Shown: positions 1 to 5,527, counted from the first letter of the stretch. The stretch: DNA of 6,690 nucleotides from an uncultured Bacilli bacterium (GCA_944350405.1 CALVPC010000059.1:1-6690), one strand, 5' to 3'. Notes: generated by a model not told the origin, from the sequence alone. Made by a program: numbers and translations.

Positions 1-44
1 ACTAGTAATATTATATAATAAATAGATATATAATTTCAAGTAAT

Positions 45-74
45 AAAAAAAGGATAAAGTTTTTACTTTATCCT
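45..74 (-). terminator. Rho-independent terminator of the recU-ponA operon
   Basis: AGGATAAAGT (51-60) and ACTTTATCCT (65-74) form a perfect 10-bp stem around a 4-base loop. Read on the minus strand, the stem is followed by seven T residues (complement of the A run at 45-51). The ponA stop codon (68-70) lies inside the 5' arm, so the hairpin begins within the last codons of the gene. This is a textbook intrinsic terminator in shape, though the stem is AT-rich. Confidence 0.88.
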
Positions 75-2860
75 ACATTAATGGTTGCCCGTGCTTCGCT
101 TGTCTCTCCAGAATAACTTACAGTATATACAATTGTATAGGTTCCTATTTGACTATTATTAATTTCTGCAACATTTCCTTCAGAATCATATATTGTGTAA
201 GATACTTCAGCACTTGATGTTACGTCAGTACCATTTTCATATACTGTAAATGGTTTTTCTAGTGGAGTGAATGTTCCTCCGAGAGAGATATTTACTGTTT
301 CTTCAACATTACTTTCTATTTTTATCTCTTTGGATAGTGTTTTACTTATACCTGAGCTCATATTAGTTGTAACATTTTTATAGGATGTTCTTACTGTATA
401 TGTTCCGTATGGATTAGATCCGGAGTAGGTATAGTAGTTATTGGTTGTAAATCCTAAAGATTGTCCATTTAGATATACGTAATATCCAAAAGCTCCATAG
501 CTGCTTTCTTGAGTATCTGGTTTGGTTGCATGATTCCAAGATAGTTTTACTTTTCCATTACTATATGTAAGTGTAAGGCCAGATGGATTTGATAATTTAT
601 CATATGTTAATGATGTTTCTTCTGGTTCATGCCCTCGTTTAAATAATTCAGTTATTATCATACTACTTGGTGTTGTACTACTAGGTAATTTTTCTGTACC
701 TTTTTCGACTTTTATTCTTACTACGCTAGATGGTTTAGTCCATTTTTCTCCAGTATCATTAAATACTGCTTCAGCACAAGCTCTAAATAAATTATTTTTT
801 TGATTAAACATTTGATTCATTGTTAAATAAACGCCTTTTTTGTTTTCGGTATATCCTGTCCATACTGCTAAACTTATTGATGGTGTGTATCCTGCGACCC
901 AACCATCTGGTGCAGCATCAGATGAATAGCCATACTCTCTTATTGCATCTTCGTCATAATTAGTTGTTCCTGTTTTTAAGGCATATTGGTCACTAGTGAT
1001 TCCTGAAAGTCCATTTATTGCTACAGCATCTTTTAAAACATCTGTAATCATATAAGCTGTAGAGTCACTCATAGCTTTTTCACCTTCAGATGTAAATTCT
1101 ATTGTTTCATCTGAATTTCTTAATATAATTTTATTTACAGAATATGGTTCATAGTAAGTTCCACCATTACTAAATGCTGCGTATGCTGCGGAGATTTGAA
1201 GAGGTGAGGCTCCAGTAAATGCTCCTAGTGCATGTGCTTCATGTATGTATCCGTTTGAATCTACTTCAGGTTCTATACCTAGATTTGTTACAAATTCTTT
1301 TATTTTATCATTATCTACAGATTGAAATGTTTTAACTGCTGGAACATTTCTTGAATCTGATAGAGCATATCTTAGAGAAATATTGCCAAGATATCTATAG
1401 TCATAGTTTACTATTGTGGAAGAACTTCCACTATAGCTCCATTTTTCATCTCTAATTATATGGGCTGTAGACCAATTTTCATATTCTATTGCTGGTCCAT
1501 AAGCAAATAATGGTTTTGCGGTTGATCCAATTTGTCTTTTTATATCTGTTGCATAATTAAATGTTCTTTCACCAGTACGATTGCGTCCTGCACCTACAGC
1601 TAGTATTTTTCCGGTATTTGTATCTATAGCAACAGCACTACCTTGAATTGTGCTATTATACCATGTGAATGTTTTTCCTTTAAATACATCATTTATTCCA
1701 TCTTGTTTATCTCTATCCATATTTGTATATATTTGCATTGGTACATAGGCTGGATCCATTCCAGTTTTTTCTATTATTTCTTCTACTACTAAATCTATAT
1801 ATCCTTGATAAGGACTGCCAGATGAAGCATTTCCTGCTAGTAAGTCTTCAATTTGTGTTTGTTCTACTATTTCTTTTTCTTCTTCAGTTATATATCCGTG
1901 TCTTACCATTAATGATAAAACTGTTGATCTTCTTTCATAAGCTGCTTCTGGATCTGAATAAGGGTCATATGCTCCTGGTGCTTGGAATAGACCTGCTATT
2001 AAAGAAGCTTCCGCTAAGTTTAATTCACTGGCATGTTTTCCAAAGTATGTTTGTGCAGCTTGTTCTACACCATAAGAGTTGCTTCCTAAAAATGGTTCAT
2101 TTACGTAATATTCAATAATTTCTTGTTTAGTAAAAGCACGTTCTAATTTAAAGATTGATAAATATATATCAGTAAATTTTCTTATTATACCTTCAATACC
2201 TTCGGCTTCACGTGACGTAAAATTATTTTTGGCTACTTGCATGGTTAGAGTAGATCCTCCACCAGCATCAGATGCTCCGGCTAGTTGACCTAAAGCTGCT
2301 TTGATAAATCTTGGAGCGTCAAAACCGTTATGTTGGAAGAATCTTGAATCTTCGGTAGCTATGATAGCATCAACTAATACATTTGGTAATTCATCATATT
2401 CTAATTTTTCTCGTTTTTCACTACCTAGACTAGCAAATACTTCATTTTTATTATCATAAAGAATGGTTGTTTCATTTCTTTCCAACTTTTCTACATCGAA
2501 TTCAGGAGAGGCTATTATTACAGCGATAAAAAATAATATAAAGGCTAATATACCAATTATCCCAAGAAGTAGTATAATCATAAATATGTTTTTGGAAATT
2601 TTTCTTTTTTTACTTCCAATAGGATATTTATCGATATTTCTAACTAATAGAATCATTAATAAATAAACTAAAGTAAATGCTAAAGCTATCCATTTTCCAA
2701 ATATTATTATGCCTAATATAAGAAAAATAATTGTAGTACTAATAATAAATCCCAAAGTTATTTTTGAAGTTTTTATTGGCTCTTTGTTATTCATTTTGTC
2801 AACTTTCTTTTGAATATTTCTATGATTTTTATTTTTTAGTTTTATTTTTTTTAATTTCAT
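68..2860 (-). CDS. ponA: Class A penicillin-binding protein 1 (bifunctional transglycosylase/transpeptidase)
   Basis: This 930-residue enzyme polymerises lipid II into glycan strands and cross-links the stem peptides on the outer face of the membrane. The N-terminal tail (1-33) is basic. Three hydrophobic segments follow (about 35-54, 57-74 and 91-117), where most class A PBPs have one; an odd number keeps the catalytic part outside. The GT51 transglycosylase domain spans about 120-335, with EDSRFFQHNG (170-179), GGSTLTMQVAKN (201-212) and RKFTD (227-231). The second catalytic position, usually Glu, is Asp231. The transpeptidase domain has STAK (446-449, nucleophile Ser446), SRN (503-505) and KTGT (629-632), all intact. 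A fibronectin-III-like domain (about 755-845) and a second beta-sandwich, Ig-like domain (about 850-930) end the protein. Length and FN3 tail match B. subtilis PBP1 (914 residues). The ATG start has GGAGGT 5 bases upstream and overlaps the recU stop as ATGA, so translation is probably coupled. Confidence 0.96.
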   Translation of the reverse strand: MKLKKIKLKNKNHRNIQKKVDKMNNKEPIKTSKITLGFIISTTIIFLILGIIIFGKWIALAFTLVYLLMILLVRNIDKYPIGSKKRKISKNIFMIILLLGIIGILAFILFFIAVIIASPEFDVEKLERNETTILYDNKNEVFASLGSEKREKLEYDELPNVLVDAIIATEDSRFFQHNGFDAPRFIKAALGQLAGASDAGGGSTLTMQVAKNNFTSREAEGIEGIIRKFTDIYLSIFKLERAFTKQEIIEYYVNEPFLGSNSYGVEQAAQTYFGKHASELNLAEASLIAGLFQAPGAYDPYSDPEAAYERRSTVLSLMVRHGYITEEEKEIVEQTQIEDLLAGNASSGSPYQGYIDLVVEEIIEKTGMDPAYVPMQIYTNMDRDKQDGINDVFKGKTFTWYNSTIQGSAVAIDTNTGKILAVGAGRNRTGERTFNYATDIKRQIGSTAKPLFAYGPAIEYENWSTAHIIRDEKWSYSGSSSTIVNYDYRYLGNISLRYALSDSRNVPAVKTFQSVDNDKIKEFVTNLGIEPEVDSNGYIHEAHALGAFTGASPLQISAAYAAFSNGGTYYEPYSVNKIILRNSDETIEFTSEGEKAMSDSTAYMITDVLKDAVAINGLSGITSDQYALKTGTTNYDEDAIREYGYSSDAAPDGWVAGYTPSISLAVWTGYTENKKGVYLTMNQMFNQKNNLFRACAEAVFNDTGEKWTKPSSVVRIKVEKGTEKLPSSTTPSSMIITELFKRGHEPEETSLTYDKLSNPSGLTLTYSNGKVKLSWNHATKPDTQESSYGAFGYYVYLNGQSLGFTTNNYYTYSGSNPYGTYTVRTSYKNVTTNMSSGISKTLSKEIKIESNVEETVNISLGGTFTPLEKPFTVYENGTDVTSSAEVSYTIYDSEGNVAEINNSQIGTYTIVYTVSYSGETSEARATINVG

Positions 2861-3414
2861 TGTATACCTCCATATTTATTTAAGATATCTATATAGTCTA
2901 CTTTTGGCATTAATTTATCTTTTATTAAATATGCATTATTTTGAAAATATTCTAAAGGAATAGATTTTCTTTTGTTAGTATTTATAAATTTTATCAGATC
3001 TTTTGCAAATAAAAGATAAGTTTTATTTAATTTAGTAAATCTTATGATTACAAAGCATATGCCATTATGTTTTGTAATTTGTTCCATGTGTTTTATTTGG
3101 TGATTATGGATATTTTTTAAAGGAAATGAAGTAGTATTTTTTGTTTCTTTGGCTTCAAAGTCTACATATTTTCCTTTATATAATCCGTTATAATCTGTAG
3201 TAGAGGGCTTTTCAAAGTATGCTTTTACTATTTTTTCATTGATTTGTTTTACAACCTTAATAGGTGTAGGTTTTTTGTATATTACAGCTATATTGTTTTC
3301 TAAATAATATTTATTGGAGTCATTTAATTCTGCTTCTAAGGTCATACCTCTATTACCATATTCTTTTTCTTTATATTTAGTATTTTTTTTAATGTTATTT
3401 GGATATGTAATCAA
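2857..3414 (-). CDS. recU: Holliday junction resolvase RecU
   Basis: RecU cuts Holliday junctions symmetrically during homologous recombination and chromosome segregation in Firmicutes. The protein has 185 residues, against about 206 in B. subtilis. The PD-(D/E)xK-type nuclease centre is clear: STTDYNG (71-77, Asp74) and VDFEAKETKNTTSFPL (84-99, with Asp85, Glu87 and Lys89). These correspond to B. subtilis D88, E101 and K103. NRGMTLEAELNDSNKYY (21-37) is also a strong family block. The start is TTG (3412-3414): it gives MITYPN, matching the family's MIRYPN opening, an in-frame TGA lies just upstream, and GGTGAT sits 5 bases before it. Starting at the later Met24 would discard a conserved region. 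The stop overlaps the ponA start by 4 bases; the recU-ponA order is conserved in Bacilli. Confidence 0.95.
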   Translation of the reverse strand: MITYPNNIKKNTKYKEKEYGNRGMTLEAELNDSNKYYLENNIAVIYKKPTPIKVVKQINEKIVKAYFEKPSTTDYNGLYKGKYVDFEAKETKNTTSFPLKNIHNHQIKHMEQITKHNGICFVIIRFTKLNKTYLLFAKDLIKFINTNKRKSIPLEYFQNNAYLIKDKLMPKVDYIDILNKYGGIQ

Positions 3415-3419
3415 AATTC

Positions 3420-3425
3420 ATCACC
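3420..3425 (-). promoter_or_regulatory. Ribosome binding site supporting the TTG start of recU
   Basis: On the minus strand this reads GGTGAT, complementary to the 5' part of the anti-Shine-Dalgarno region, 5 bases before the TTG codon. No ATG in this frame lies near it, so it favours TTG over the internal ATG for Met24. Confidence 0.7.
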
Positions 3426-3433
3426 ATACTAAA

Positions 3434-3462
3434 ATTATACTATAAATTAAAGAAAATTTCTA
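3434..3462 (-). promoter_or_regulatory. Promoter of recU-ponA (sigma-A type)
   Basis: Read on the minus strand, a perfect -10 TATAAT (3434-3439) lies 17 bases from TAGAAA (3457-3462), a 4/6 match to TTGACA. Transcription would start near 3427, giving a leader of only about 13 bases that still includes the GGTGAT ribosome binding site. Confidence 0.6.
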
Positions 3463-3488
3463 CTTGTATTTTGGATAAAAGGTATTTT

Positions 3489-3517
3489 TTTGTAGAATAG
3501 TATATTTGAAGTGTCAA
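3489..3517 (-). promoter_or_regulatory. Possible second upstream promoter for recU
   Basis: On the minus strand a perfect -35 TTGACA (3512-3517) is followed after 17 bases by TACAAA (3489-3494), a 4/6 match to TATAAT. Transcription would begin near 3482 and leave a leader of about 68 bases. In DNA this AT-rich such a match can arise by chance, so it is a candidate only. Confidence 0.25.
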
Positions 3518-3557
3518 CTATGTAAACGTAAGAAAAATAACTAGTTTTGTCGAATAT

Positions 3558-3586
3558 GTTACTTTTTTGAAATTATTTTATATAAT
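3558..3586 (+). promoter_or_regulatory. Possible promoter of the small ORF
   Basis: A perfect -10 TATAAT (3581-3586) stands 17 bases from GTTACT (3558-3563), only a 3/6 match to TTGACA. The predicted start near 3593 falls just before AGGTGAT. The support is the -10 and its fixed distance to the ribosome binding site, not the -35. Confidence 0.4.
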
Positions 3587-3604
3587 TTACTATAGGTGAT
3601 TATA

Positions 3605-3709
3605 ATGGAAAAAGATCGTATAACATTTTTATTAAATGATATTATTAGCAGTACAAAATTTGTAAAAATTAGATTTAATTATAAGAGTTTAAAAGAGATT
3701 GACAAATAG
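3605..3709 (+). CDS. Possible small protein, 34 residues, unknown function
   Basis: I do not recognise this protein. The ORF begins ATG at 3605, has AGGTGAT at 3594-3600 with a 4-base gap, and lies downstream of a TATAAT hexamer, so translation signals are good. The peptide starts MEKDRITFLL, ends with a basic stretch (KSLKEIDK), has no cysteine, and has no clear membrane segment. Its last codons and stop overlap the TTGACA of the gpsB promoter. It could be a real small gene, a leader peptide for gpsB, or chance reading frame in a promoter region. Conservation in relatives would decide. Confidence 0.35.
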   Translation: MEKDRITFLLNDIISSTKFVKIRFNYKSLKEIDK

Positions 3710-3721
3710 CCTCTTTTTTTT
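3691..3721 (+). terminator. Weak terminator-like hairpin after the small ORF
   Basis: AAAAGAG (3691-3697) pairs with CTCTTTT (3711-3717), a 7-bp AT-rich stem with a 13-base loop, followed by further T residues to 3722. The stem is weak and overlaps the gpsB promoter spacer, so it may be incidental. If real, it would separate the small ORF from gpsB. Confidence 0.3.
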
Positions 3722-3727
3722 TAAAAT
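3699..3727 (+). promoter_or_regulatory. Promoter of gpsB (sigma-A type)
   Basis: A perfect -35 TTGACA (3699-3704) and -10 TAAAAT (3722-3727, 5/6) are separated by the optimal 17 bases. Transcription would start near 3734, about 20 bases before the gpsB ATG. It probably also drives rnpB, rodZ and pgsA, since no strong terminator appears until 5528. Confidence 0.7.
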
Positions 3728-3753
3728 ATATGTAGTAAAGGTTGGTGCATATT

Positions 3754-4083
3754 ATGAACCAAAATTTAAATTTGACACAAGACGATATTTTAGAAAAGGA
3801 ATTTAAAATTGATACAAGAGGATATCGTTTAAAAGAAGTGGATCAATTTCTAGATCTTATAATTGCAGATTATGGTACGTTTTTAAGTATTATTAAGAAG
3901 CAAGAATTAGAAAAAGATAAGCTTACTGAAGAAATTATAAGACTAAAAAAGCAGCTTAGAGATGCTAATGTAAATGCTGAAATTGCTAGGGCTTCTTCAA
4001 ATAATAATGGTGTTAATAATGTGGATATTTTAAAAAGAATTTCTAACTTGGAAAAAGTTATATTTGGAAATAAAGAAGAATAA
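3754..4083 (+). CDS. gpsB: Cell division adaptor protein GpsB
   Basis: GpsB is a small DivIVA-like coiled-coil protein that gathers penicillin-binding proteins and coordinates wall synthesis at the septum and side wall. With the ATG at 3754 it has 109 residues (98 in B. subtilis). The N-terminal domain DILEKEFKIDTRGYR (11-25) and VDQFLDLIIADY (29-40) are near-identical to the family. Tyr24, Asp30 and Asp34 match the residues that bind PBP tails in B. subtilis (Y25, D31, D35). A coiled coil runs to about 70, then an Asn-rich linker, then the C-terminal oligomerisation block DILKRISNLEKVIFG (91-105). In-frame TTG (3742) and GTG (3745) lie upstream, but the family N-terminus and a GGTG 6 bases before the ATG favour 3754. 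It sits divergent to ponA, whose product is its partner in B. subtilis, and directly before rnpB as in Bacillus. Confidence 0.95.
   Translation: MNQNLNLTQDDILEKEFKIDTRGYRLKEVDQFLDLIIADYGTFLSIIKKQELEKDKLTEEIIRLKKQLRDANVNAEIARASSNNNGVNNVDILKRISNLEKVIFGNKEE
4048..4076 (+). promoter_or_regulatory. Possible rnpB promoter inside the 3' end of gpsB
   Basis: TTGGAA (4048-4053, 4/6) and TAAAGA (4071-4076, 3/6) are 17 bases apart, and the predicted start near 4083 coincides with the 5' end of rnpB. The hexamers are poor; the position is the main argument. Otherwise rnpB would depend on processing of the gpsB transcript. Confidence 0.25.
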
Positions 4084-4431
4084 TAATATTTTAGGCAAAC
4101 GCTGCAACTAGTTGTAGAGGAAAGTCCATGCTCACAAAAGCTGAGATGCTTTTAGTGTTTGTGCTAAGGGAATAAATAACCTTAGGGAGAGTAATCTTAC
4201 GGCATTGAACAAACCTAAGTTATTAATAATATGGTTTTAGTAAATATAAAAGTGCCATAGTGACGATGCATATTAGAAATGATATGAGTGGAACGAGGTA
4301 AACCCCACAAGTGAGAAACCCAAATTATGGTAGGGGAGTTCTAACGAAGGAAATGAACTTAGTTAGAGATCGAAAGATAGATAAATGTTTGCCACCTTAA
4401 TGGTACAGAACATGGCTTATTAAATGTTATT
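4082..4431 (+). ncRNA. rnpB: RNase P RNA, type B (Bacillus class)
   Basis: This is the catalytic RNA that removes 5' leaders from pre-tRNAs, together with the RnpA protein. The universal core is plain: GAGGAAAGTCCATGCTC (4117-4133), GAGGTAAACCCC (4295-4306) with its partner TAGGGG (4331-4336), AGATAGAT (4375-4382) and ACAGAACATGGCTTA (4405-4419). Helices can be drawn: P1 pairs 4082-4091 with 4422-4431 (10 bp, one G-U), P2 pairs GGCAAAC (4094-4100) with GTTTGCC (4387-4393), P3 pairs 4102-4107 with 4112-4117, and CTAAGG (4164-4169) with CCTTAG (4180-4185) gives a P5.1-like hairpin. The overall order matches the B. subtilis RNA, but at about 350 bases it is some 50 shorter, with short P3 and almost no P19. 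Its P1 begins within the gpsB stop codon. Exact ends are approximate by a few bases. Confidence 0.95.
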
Positions 4432-4443
4432 ATTTTTATATAC

Positions 4444-4449
4444 GAGGTG
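4444..4449 (+). promoter_or_regulatory. Ribosome binding site deciding the rodZ start
   Basis: GAGGTG lies 3 bases before the ATG at 4453. An in-frame GTG at 4447 falls inside this motif and so is unlikely to be the start codon. Confidence 0.6.
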
Positions 4450-4452
4450 TTT

Positions 4453-4905
4453 ATGAAAGAAATAGGTGAAGAATTTAAGTCAAAACGTGAAGAAATAGGT
4501 ATAACTATTGATGAAGTTAGTAACGATCTTGAAAAAGATGCTATTTTAATTGAAAATTTAGAAAGTGGTAACCATAAAGTATTTAAAGATGTTATTGAAC
4601 TTAAAGATATGATAGCTCTTTATGCTAAATATCTTGGGCTTGACGAAGAAAAACTTTTGGGAGAGCTGGATGATTTTCTTTTTGAAAAAACATCTAAAAT
4701 TAGTATTGAAGATATACAAGAAAGATTAAAACAAGATCGTGAAAAAAATAAAGACAAAGAGAAAAAAATAAGAACTCCTTATACAATTGAATTTCCTACT
4801 AAGAAAAATCTTACTATAGTTTTTATTGTATTATTGGTTGTAATCATTTTGATTATATTTTATATTTTTTTGAGACAATTATTTTTTTTTGGAGGTAATT
4901 TATGA
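4453..4905 (+). CDS. rodZ: RodZ-like helix-turn-helix membrane protein, short form
   Basis: RodZ ties the MreB cytoskeleton to the elongation machinery through a cytoplasmic HTH domain. The 150-residue protein has an HTH_25-type domain (about 1-72: GEEFKSKREEIGITIDEVS, then ENLESGN), which in this family contacts MreB rather than acting as a classic repressor. A highly charged Lys/Glu linker (about 86-106) and one membrane segment (about 120-140) follow. Only about ten residues remain after it, so the extracytoplasmic domain of full-length RodZ is absent; B. subtilis YmfM/RodZ is about twice as long. The N-in topology follows from the basic linker. The gene lies directly upstream of pgsA, the same place as rodZ in Bacillus, which supports the name. 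Its stop overlaps the pgsA start (ATGA), and its final Gly-Gly codons are the pgsA ribosome binding site. It could also be a generic Xre-like membrane protein, but the synteny argues against that. Confidence 0.78.
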   Translation: MKEIGEEFKSKREEIGITIDEVSNDLEKDAILIENLESGNHKVFKDVIELKDMIALYAKYLGLDEEKLLGELDDFLFEKTSKISIEDIQERLKQDREKNKDKEKKIRTPYTIEFPTKKNLTIVFIVLLVVIILIIFYIFLRQLFFFGGNL

Positions 4906-5510
4906 AATTTAATGTCCCAACAAAACTAACATTTTTAAGATTAGCACTTTCACTTTTAATAATTATTTTATTATTATTTCCATTTTATAGGGTAGGTTTT
5001 AGTTTTACTACTTTCTTATTCCACGATATTTTGATTGACGTTAGATACATTTTATGTGGAGTTATATTTGTAATGGCCTCACTTACTGATTATATTGATG
5101 GTTATTTAGCTAGAAAAAATAATCAAGTTACAGATTTTGGTAAGTTTTCTGATGCTATTGCAGATAAAGTTTTGGTTAATTCTGTTTTAATTATTTTTGC
5201 TGCTCAAGGATTTATTCCTGCAATTATTCCTGTTATTATAATAGTGAGAGATATTATTGTTGATGCAATTAGAATGAATGTTGCGACTAAAGGAGTAGTA
5301 CAAGCTGCTAAAATGAGTGGAAAGATTAAAACAGCGTGTTTAATGGTTGGAATAACACTTACATTTTTCTATAACTTACCATTTGAACTTTTTGGACTTC
5401 AAGTTTCTAAATTATTCTTATATTTTGGTACTTTGATGTCAATTGTTTCTATGTTTGAATATTATAGTTTAAATAAAAAAGCTTTATTTTCAGAATTTGA
5501 TAAGAAATAA
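4902..5510 (+). CDS. pgsA: CDP-diacylglycerol--glycerol-3-phosphate 3-phosphatidyltransferase
   Basis: PgsA joins CDP-diacylglycerol and glycerol-3-phosphate to give phosphatidylglycerophosphate, the committed step to phosphatidylglycerol and cardiolipin, in the cytoplasmic membrane. The 202-residue protein carries the complete CDP-alcohol phosphatidyltransferase signature D-x2-D-G-x2-A-R-x8-G-x3-D-x3-D: Asp63, Asp66, Gly67, Ala70, Arg71, Gly80, Asp84 and Asp88. The start MKFNVPTKLTFLRLAL matches the family opening (N-x-P-x-K-x-T-x-x-R). About five to six hydrophobic segments are seen (near 11-27, 47-61, 90-118, 144-158 and 168-185). It is slightly longer than B. subtilis PgsA, mostly through a loop at about 29-46 before the signature. 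GGAGGT (4891-4896) lies 5 bases before the ATG. A strong terminator follows the gene. Confidence 0.94.
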   Translation: MKFNVPTKLTFLRLALSLLIIILLLFPFYRVGFSFTTFLFHDILIDVRYILCGVIFVMASLTDYIDGYLARKNNQVTDFGKFSDAIADKVLVNSVLIIFAAQGFIPAIIPVIIIVRDIIVDAIRMNVATKGVVQAAKMSGKIKTACLMVGITLTFFYNLPFELFGLQVSKLFLYFGTLMSIVSMFEYYSLNKKALFSEFDKK

Positions 5511-5527
5511 TTTGAAAAAATATAACT

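Larger units (their letters stand above)
3415..3753. other. Divergent intergenic region between recU and gpsB
   Basis: These 339 bases carry the control elements of two divergent operons. From left to right: the recU RBS and promoter, a possible distal recU promoter, a TATAAT plus GGTGAT module driving a possible 34-residue ORF, a weak hairpin, and the gpsB promoter. The stretch 3518-3557 shows nothing I can identify. I see no tRNA, no recognisable riboswitch and no long repeat. Confidence 0.7.

Noticed and set aside
1723..2118. 131-codon plus-strand open frame opposite ponA
   Set aside because: It is antisense to the well-supported ponA transpeptidase/GT51 coding region, has a low-complexity Leu/Phe-rich translation, and lacks a convincing ribosome binding site.
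2463..2666. 67-codon plus-strand open frame opposite the PBP1 membrane segments
   Set aside because: The hydrophobic translation is the reverse-strand shadow of AT-rich codons for membrane helices; no start signals are seen.
3466..3479. DnaA-box-like TTATCCAAA on the minus strand
   Set aside because: It is a single site with a mismatch to TTATCCACA and no cluster or origin features nearby.
3549..3563. Possible LexA box (CGAATATGTTAC) upstream of recU and gpsB
   Set aside because: CGAA and GTT are only 3 bases apart, where the consensus needs 5, so the half-sites are out of register.
3742..3753. Upstream TTG or GTG starts for gpsB
   Set aside because: They add four residues not found in the family and overlap the GGTG that serves as the ribosome binding site for the ATG at 3754.
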